Assembly: GCF_017115085.1 (NCBI RefSeq)
Contig: NZ_JABXKJ010000227.1
Location: 52,492 to 116,491 of the forward strand
Reading direction: 5' to 3'
DNA from: Nostoc sp. NMS7
GTDB taxonomy: Bacteria; Cyanobacteriota; Cyanobacteriia; Cyanobacteriales; Nostocaceae
DNA length: 64,000 bases
In this document: positions 60,038-64,000 of the stretch, piece after piece
Layout of the letters: each line of letters opens with the position of its first letter
Numbering within the stretch: the stretch's first letter is position 1
Position numbers and translations under genes: made by a program
The notes under the pieces: model-generated
Told to the model about the DNA's origin: nothing
The model's input: only the letters and a program-made list of their open reading frames with translations
Databases searched by the model: none

Positions 60038-60445
60038 ATGAATCTTAAGCAAATTGCGAAGGACACAGCCAAGACTGTCCAAAGTTATCTGACTTATCAG
60101 GCTCTAAGGACAGTGTTGGCACAGCTAGGCGAAACGAATCCTCCATTAGAACTTTGGTTGCATAACTTTTCGTCTGGCAAAATTCAGAATGGTGAATCAT
60201 ACATTGAGCAACTGTTGCAAGAAAAACCAGATTTGGCTTTGCGAATCATGACTGTCAGGGAACACATTGCGGAAGAAGTCATCGATTTTTTACCGGAAAT
60301 GGTTCGCACTGGCATTCAGCAAGCCAACATGGAACAGCGTCGCCAGCATTTAGAACGCATCACCCGAATAGACACATCAAACCCCAGTCTGCAACCAGAA
60401 CAGCAAGCAAGTTCAGATCCGAATTTAGATAACTTATCGAATTAG
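60038..60445 (+). CDS. rbcX: Rubisco assembly chaperone RbcX
   Basis: A 135-residue helical protein: MNLKQIAKDTAKTVQSYLTY, QALRTVLAQLGETNPPLELW, then NGESYIEQLLQEKPDLALRI, with the helix that binds the large-subunit C-terminal peptide (YLTYQAL region). RbcX dimers hold RbcL during assembly of the octamer core. Placed between rbcL and rbcS as usual in cyanobacteria. The acidic tail after about residue 110 is disordered. Confidence 0.97.
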   Translation: MNLKQIAKDTAKTVQSYLTYQALRTVLAQLGETNPPLELWLHNFSSGKIQNGESYIEQLLQEKPDLALRIMTVREHIAEEVIDFLPEMVRTGIQQANMEQRRQHLERITRIDTSNPSLQPEQQASSDPNLDNLSN

Positions 60446-60491
60446 TTCGGTCAACCTAGTAGTAAAAAATCACAACCCATTATCAAAAGCT

Positions 60492-60830
60492 ATGCAAACT
60501 TTACCAAAAGAGCGTCGTTACGAAACCCTTTCTTATCTGCCCCCCCTATCTGATGCTCAAATTTCCAAACAGATCCAGTACATTTTGAATCAAGGTTACA
60601 TTCCAGCGATCGAGTTTAACGAAACTTCTGATCCTAAAGAATTTTATTGGACAATGTGGAAGTTGCCTTTATTCGGTGCTAGATCGACTCAAGAAGTATT
60701 GAGCGAAGTTCAAGGATGCCGTTCTCAATTCAGCACCAGCTATATTCGGGTTGTGGGTTTTGACAACATCAAACAGTGCCAAATTCTCAGCTTTCTTGTT
60801 CACAAACCCAACAAACCCAACAAATACTAA
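60492..60830 (+). CDS. rbcS: Rubisco small subunit
   Basis: A 112-residue small subunit starting MQTLPKERRYETLSYLPPLS, with QYILNQGYIPAIEFNE, YWTMWKLPLFGARSTQEVLS and SFLVHKP in family order. It completes the L8S8 enzyme. 46 bp after rbcX; a terminator follows at 60864-60895, so rbcL-rbcX-rbcS is the main unit. Confidence 0.99.
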   Translation: MQTLPKERRYETLSYLPPLSDAQISKQIQYILNQGYIPAIEFNETSDPKEFYWTMWKLPLFGARSTQEVLSEVQGCRSQFSTSYIRVVGFDNIKQCQILSFLVHKPNKPNKY

Positions 60831-60863
60831 AGTTAACAAGCTTTAAGTAATTGGTTTATCCCC

Positions 60864-60895
60864 ATAGGAGAGGTAGAATTATCTGCCTCTCCTAT
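60864..60895 (+). terminator. Terminator-like hairpin after rbcS
   Basis: ATAGGAGAGG (60864-60873) and CCTCTCCTAT (60886-60895) form a perfect 10-bp stem with a 12-nt loop. The T tract is weak (TCGTTAGATTTGTTTT). Repeats similar to those at 44.8 kb follow at 60930-60980. Confidence 0.72.
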
Positions 60896-61027
60896 TCGTT
60901 AGATTTGTTTTGAAACGCAGAGGAACGCATACCACTTCGTGGAAGCAAGCTACGCAAAGCGTCTCGCAGAGAAGGAAAACGCAGAGTAACGCGGAGTTAT
61001 TCTCTACGTTTTTTAATAAGGTAATAA

Positions 61028-61672
61028 ATGGAATTACAGCATCTACCGGAAGTAAGAATTTGCTTTGTTGGGGACTCTTTTGTTAATGGTACTGGCGACC
61101 CAGAATGTCTTGGTTGGACAGGCAGGATATGTGCTAATGCTAATAAAAAAGGCTATGATATCACCTACTATAATTTAGGAATTAGACGAGATACGAGTAC
61201 TGATATAGCAAAGCGTTGGTTACAGGAAGTATCACTTCGCTTACCCAAAGAATATGATGGCAGAGTTATATTTTCCTTTGGGTTGAATGACACAACACTA
61301 GAAAATAGTAAAACTCGCGTAGATTTAGCAGATTCTATCAAAAATACCCGTGAAATTTTAAGTGAAGCTCAAAAGTTATACCCTGTGTTGATGGTTGGTT
61401 TTGCGCCATATACAGAACAAGAAAACTCTCAAAGGAGGCAGAGAAATGCTGATTTATCTAAACAGCATGCTTGGATTTGTAATGAATTAAATGTACCTTA
61501 TTTAGATGTTTTTCCGATATTAGAAAAATCAAACATCTGGATAAATGAGGCAAAAGCTAATGATGGTGTTCATCCTCAAGCAAGCGGTTACGCAGAATTT
61601 GCCCAAATTGTAGAAAATTGGGACGCTTGGTTAAATTGGTTTCCTTTAATTCAATCGAGAATTCAAAGTTAG
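61028..61672 (+). CDS. SGNH/GDSL-family hydrolase
   Basis: A 214-residue protein with the four SGNH blocks: FVGDSFVNGTG (nucleophile Ser), the Gly in YYNLGIRRDTS, the Asn in FSFGLNDTTLE and the Asp-His pair in NDGVHPQASGY. No signal peptide, so cytoplasmic. Such hydrolases cleave ester bonds in lipids, glycans or small molecules; substrate unknown. Lies between rbcS and rca but has no evident link to carbon fixation. Confidence 0.9.
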   Translation: MELQHLPEVRICFVGDSFVNGTGDPECLGWTGRICANANKKGYDITYYNLGIRRDTSTDIAKRWLQEVSLRLPKEYDGRVIFSFGLNDTTLENSKTRVDLADSIKNTREILSEAQKLYPVLMVGFAPYTEQENSQRRQRNADLSKQHAWICNELNVPYLDVFPILEKSNIWINEAKANDGVHPQASGYAEFAQIVENWDAWLNWFPLIQSRIQS

Positions 61673-61715
61673 GATAGTGGTAGCACTTTAGTCTTTCTAT
61701 CCAAAGGTAGGAATT

Positions 61716-61943
61716 ATGCAGCAAATTACTCTCGCTGAAGCATCTCAAAACTTACCTGAGTTGATTGAAGCAGCACTCAGTGGTGAGGAAATTATTATCA
61801 TCAAAGATAATCAACCTGTTGTGAAGTTAACTCCTGTATCGCCAGTTAAACGCCGCCGTCAACCTGGAAGCGCCAAGGGTTTAATTACAATATCTGATGA
61901 CTTTGATGCACCACTCGAAGATTTTAAGGAATATATGGAATGA
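61716..61943 (+). CDS. Phd/YefM-type antitoxin
   Basis: A 75-residue protein with GGTAGGA before the ATG. MQQITLAEASQNLPELIEAA and EIIIIKDNQPVVKLTPVSPV are the Phd/YefM DNA-binding fold. The C-terminal part (DDFDAPLEDFKEYME) wraps the toxin. Overlaps the PIN toxin start by 4 bp (ATGA). The module is intact and likely self-repressed. Confidence 0.9.
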   Translation: MQQITLAEASQNLPELIEAALSGEEIIIIKDNQPVVKLTPVSPVKRRRQPGSAKGLITISDDFDAPLEDFKEYME

Positions 61944-62326
61944 TCTTACTGTTGGATACACATACTTTTATTTGGTATGTGACGGACAATTCAAGAGTTA
62001 GTAATCAAGTTCTAGAGTTAATGAATGATGAGAATAATGAAATTTTGCTAAGTATAGCTAGTCTCTGGGAAATAGCTATTAAGCAGAATTTAGGAAAGCT
62101 TAGTTTCAATCAGCCATTTGAGATATTCATCACACAGCAACTCAACCTTAACGATTTTAGGTTACTCGATATCAAAATTAGCCACGTTACTGTTGTTGCC
62201 ACACTAGCTTTACATCACCGCGACCCATTCGACCGGATTTTAATTGCACAGTCGGTAGTTGAAAATCTCCCTATATTGAGTGCTGATAAAATTTTTGATG
62301 CATATCCAATTAGACGTATATGGTAG
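61940..62326 (+). CDS. PIN-domain ribonuclease toxin (VapC-like)
   Basis: A 128-residue PIN domain: LLLDTHTFIWYVTD with the first catalytic Asp (6), ASLWEIAIKQNLG with Glu44, and HHRDPFDRILIAQSV with the two later Asp residues. All four acidic metal ligands are present. VapC-type toxins cut tRNA or rRNA. Translationally coupled to the Phd-type antitoxin gene. Stands 95 bp upstream of rca. Confidence 0.92.
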   Translation: MILLLDTHTFIWYVTDNSRVSNQVLELMNDENNEILLSIASLWEIAIKQNLGKLSFNQPFEIFITQQLNLNDFRLLDIKISHVTVVATLALHHRDPFDRILIAQSVVENLPILSADKIFDAYPIRRIW

Positions 62327-62421
62327 ATAGCGCTTTTTTTCTACCAAAAGATAGATAAATAAACACTAATCACAAAAAAAACTTAACATTACTTTAAGCA
62401 CTGCTAGGCAAAGATAATTAT

Positions 62422-63693
62422 ATGGGTTATTACATCGCTCCCCGCTTTCTGGATAAACTCGCTGTCCACATTACCAAAAACTTTCTCAAGCTTCCTGGTG
62501 TGCGAGTTCCCGTGATTTTGGGTATTCACGGACGCAAAGGAGAAGGCAAAACATTTCAATGTCAATTAGTCTTCGAGAAAATGGGTATCGAGGTAACTAA
62601 CATCTCTGGCGGCGAATTGGAAAGTCCAGATGCAGGAGATCCGGCGCGGTTGATTCGGCTGCGCTATCGGGAAACTGCGGAACTGATCAAAGTACGCGGG
62701 AAAATGTGTGTACTGATGATTAACGATTTAGATGCAGGTGCTGGACGCTTTGATGAAGGCACTCAATATACTGTAAATACGCAGTTGGTGAATGCCACAC
62801 TGATGAATATTGCTGATAATCCTACAGATGTGCAGCTGCCTGGAAGCTATGATTCTACGCCTTTACGTCGTGTGCCGATTATTGTCACGGGTAATGATTT
62901 TTCCACTCTCTATGCACCGTTAATTCGGGATGGACGGATGGAGAAGTTCTACTGGGAACCAAACCGAGACGATAAGGTGGGAATTGTCAAGGGGATTTTT
63001 GAACCGGATGGACTGTCACAGAAGGAAGTTGAACAGCTAGTTGATACTTTTGTCAATCAGTCTATTGACTTTTTTAGCGCTTTGCGATCGCGCATTTATG
63101 ACGAACAAATCCGCAACTACATCCATCAAGTAGGTTTTGAGCGGGTATCGTTGAGTGTGGTTAACAGCGTTGAAGGACCACCAGAATTTAAAAAGCCAGA
63201 TTTCAAGCTGTCTCACTTAATCGAGTCTGGTAACTTCCTCGTTGGTGAACAAAAACGGGTGGAAAATTCCCATTTGGTTGATGATTATAACCGACTCAAT
63301 CGAGGTAGAAATTCTGATCAATCTCCACCACCTGCTGTAACACCAATTAGTCAGCCGTCAAATGCTGCAACTGAAAAAGCAAAAACTAATGGATTCCCGA
63401 AACAAGAAATATCGAGTCCACATTTAACCCTAGAGACACAAGGACAAATTCGGGAACTCTTATCTCAAGGTTATAAAATTAGCATTGAACACGTAGATGA
63501 GCGCCGTTTTCGCACAGGTTCTTGGCAAAGTTGTGTTCATAGCCACATTGATAGCGAGTCTGATGCAATCTCAAATTTGGAATCAACTCTGACAGAATAT
63601 AGCGGTGAGTATGTGCGCTTGGTAGGTATTGATCCAAAAGCCAAGCGGCGGGTGGTGGAGACGATTATTCATCGTCCGCATGGGATAAATTAG
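62422..63693 (+). CDS. rca: Rubisco activase with C-terminal RbcS-like domain
   Basis: A 423-residue AAA+ protein. Residues 1-300: AAA+ core with Walker A GRKGEGKT (37-44), Walker B CVLMINDLDAG (96-106), arginine-rich DGRMEKFYWEP and the canonical end RDDKVGIVKGIF. A Ser/Pro/Asn-rich linker (about 288-333) leads to a RbcS-like domain (337-423; LSQGYKISIEHVDERRFRTG, then SWQSCVHSHID). In cyanobacteria this form removes inhibitors from rubisco, and the SSU-like domain recruits it to the enzyme inside carboxysomes. Located a few genes after rbcLXS. Confidence 0.97.
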   Translation: MGYYIAPRFLDKLAVHITKNFLKLPGVRVPVILGIHGRKGEGKTFQCQLVFEKMGIEVTNISGGELESPDAGDPARLIRLRYRETAELIKVRGKMCVLMINDLDAGAGRFDEGTQYTVNTQLVNATLMNIADNPTDVQLPGSYDSTPLRRVPIIVTGNDFSTLYAPLIRDGRMEKFYWEPNRDDKVGIVKGIFEPDGLSQKEVEQLVDTFVNQSIDFFSALRSRIYDEQIRNYIHQVGFERVSLSVVNSVEGPPEFKKPDFKLSHLIESGNFLVGEQKRVENSHLVDDYNRLNRGRNSDQSPPPAVTPISQPSNAATEKAKTNGFPKQEISSPHLTLETQGQIRELLSQGYKISIEHVDERRFRTGSWQSCVHSHIDSESDAISNLESTLTEYSGEYVRLVGIDPKAKRRVVETIIHRPHGIN

Positions 63694-64000
63694 GCGTAGA
63701 TAAATGATAAAGTGCGATCGCTACCCAAAAGTCCTCCAAAACCTCACCCTGTCCTATCGGACATCCCTCTCCTTAGTAAGGCTAAGGTGTACACACAAGT
63801 CATTGAATTACCCAAAACAAAAGATATTGGTGACAACTTAAAGCGATCGTCAAAATGTCAAGTGGGGTGTGGAGATAAGTCCAAAGTGTTTGGTTGTCGG
63901 GATTTAGGTTGATATTTAACAATACCCAAATCCCGATTTTTGGGGAACTCTTGTGGGGTGGGCAGCGTTCGACTGACTTGTACTGACTTTGCCTGCCCTG
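63694..64000. other. Right-edge region, no gene supported
   Basis: A 307-bp stretch with a copy of the 30-bp GTGTACAC repeat (63771-63800) and, at the edge, ACTTGTACTGACTTTGCC of the dispersed 48-bp repeat family. A short open frame at 63712-63912 shows no resemblance to any protein and starts within repeats. Confidence 0.6.

Noticed and set aside
63712..63912. 66-codon frame at the right edge
   Set aside because: Starts within repeats and contains the 30-bp GTGTACAC repeat; no protein-like pattern.
1..64000. tRNA or rRNA genes
   Set aside because: No T-loop or anticodon-arm pattern or rRNA stretch was recognised by eye on either strand; a covariance-model scan would be needed to exclude them.

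Overview
The window looks like a chromosomal segment of a filamentous, Nostoc-like cyanobacterium. The evidence is the very frequent HIP1 octamer (GCGATCGC), a rbcL-rbcX-rbcS cluster followed by a rubisco activase carrying a RbcS-like tail, a high-light-inducible protein, a cyanobacterial-type ThiE, several WD40 and STAND proteins, and the heptanucleotide tandem repeats (GGGCATT, AGTCATT types) and palindromic intergenic repeats typical of Nostocaceae. No tRNA or rRNA gene was seen.

Layout. 1-8.3 kb: a CruA/CruP-type lycopene cyclase homologue cut by the left edge, a coiled-coil protein, an RNA ligase pseudogene, an Ig-like/propeller membrane protein and a two-gene permease system (TIGR03943 plus ArsP_1 permease). 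8.7-12.3 kb: a membrane WD40 protein, a small Hli protein and alanine dehydrogenase. 12.6-14.3 kb: an orphan six-repeat CRISPR array running into a gene remnant, an intact BrnT/BrnA toxin-antitoxin pair with a palindromic operator, and a broken XRE antitoxin. 14.3-27.5 kb: housekeeping and metabolic genes (menD, folB, a Rec-PAS-GGDEF protein, a sugar acetyltransferase, DUF1517, a glycosyltransferase, a class D beta-lactamase, thiS, thiE, a beta-helix protein).

27.5-31.6 kb is accessory DNA: remnants of small toxin-antitoxin-like genes, then a two-gene NLR-like module. Its first gene encodes a small Bell-like helical protein and the second an NB-ARC/TPR ATPase. The C-terminus of the first and the N-terminus of the second share a short motif of the amyloid-signalling type, which suggests a conflict or cell-death system. 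This is the most interesting locus in the window. It is followed by MITE-like palindromes and a 21-bp minisatellite.

31.6-36.3 kb: a TetR regulator fused to an integrase-like domain, divergent from a delta-9 desaturase with operator-like palindromes between them; a DUF2887 protein and a Dus enzyme. 37.2-42 kb: a visibly GC-richer, probably acquired cluster (cupin, alpha/beta hydrolase, SDR fragment, two NmrA-type proteins, divergent LysR). 42.4-51.9 kb: a beta-helix protein, VOC, MAPEG, a Na+/H+ antiporter, a TrkA-type protein, fasciclin and trmFO, with MITE-like insertions and gene fragments between them. 52-55.8 kb is a gene graveyard: an intact Uma2 nuclease, a truncated HNH, a toxin-antitoxin pair broken by a MITE and a stop codon, and an Uma2/kinase/WD40 chimera. 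55.8-64 kb: panB, a propeller protein, then the carbon-fixation cluster rbcL-rbcX-rbcS, a GDSL hydrolase, a Phd/PIN toxin-antitoxin pair and rca.

A recurring theme is that the dispersed intergenic repeats of this genome also sit in frame inside genes (menD, the lycopene cyclase homologue, probably the beta-lactamase and the beta-helix protein). All functional calls rest on reading the sequence and motif recognition; no database search was possible.
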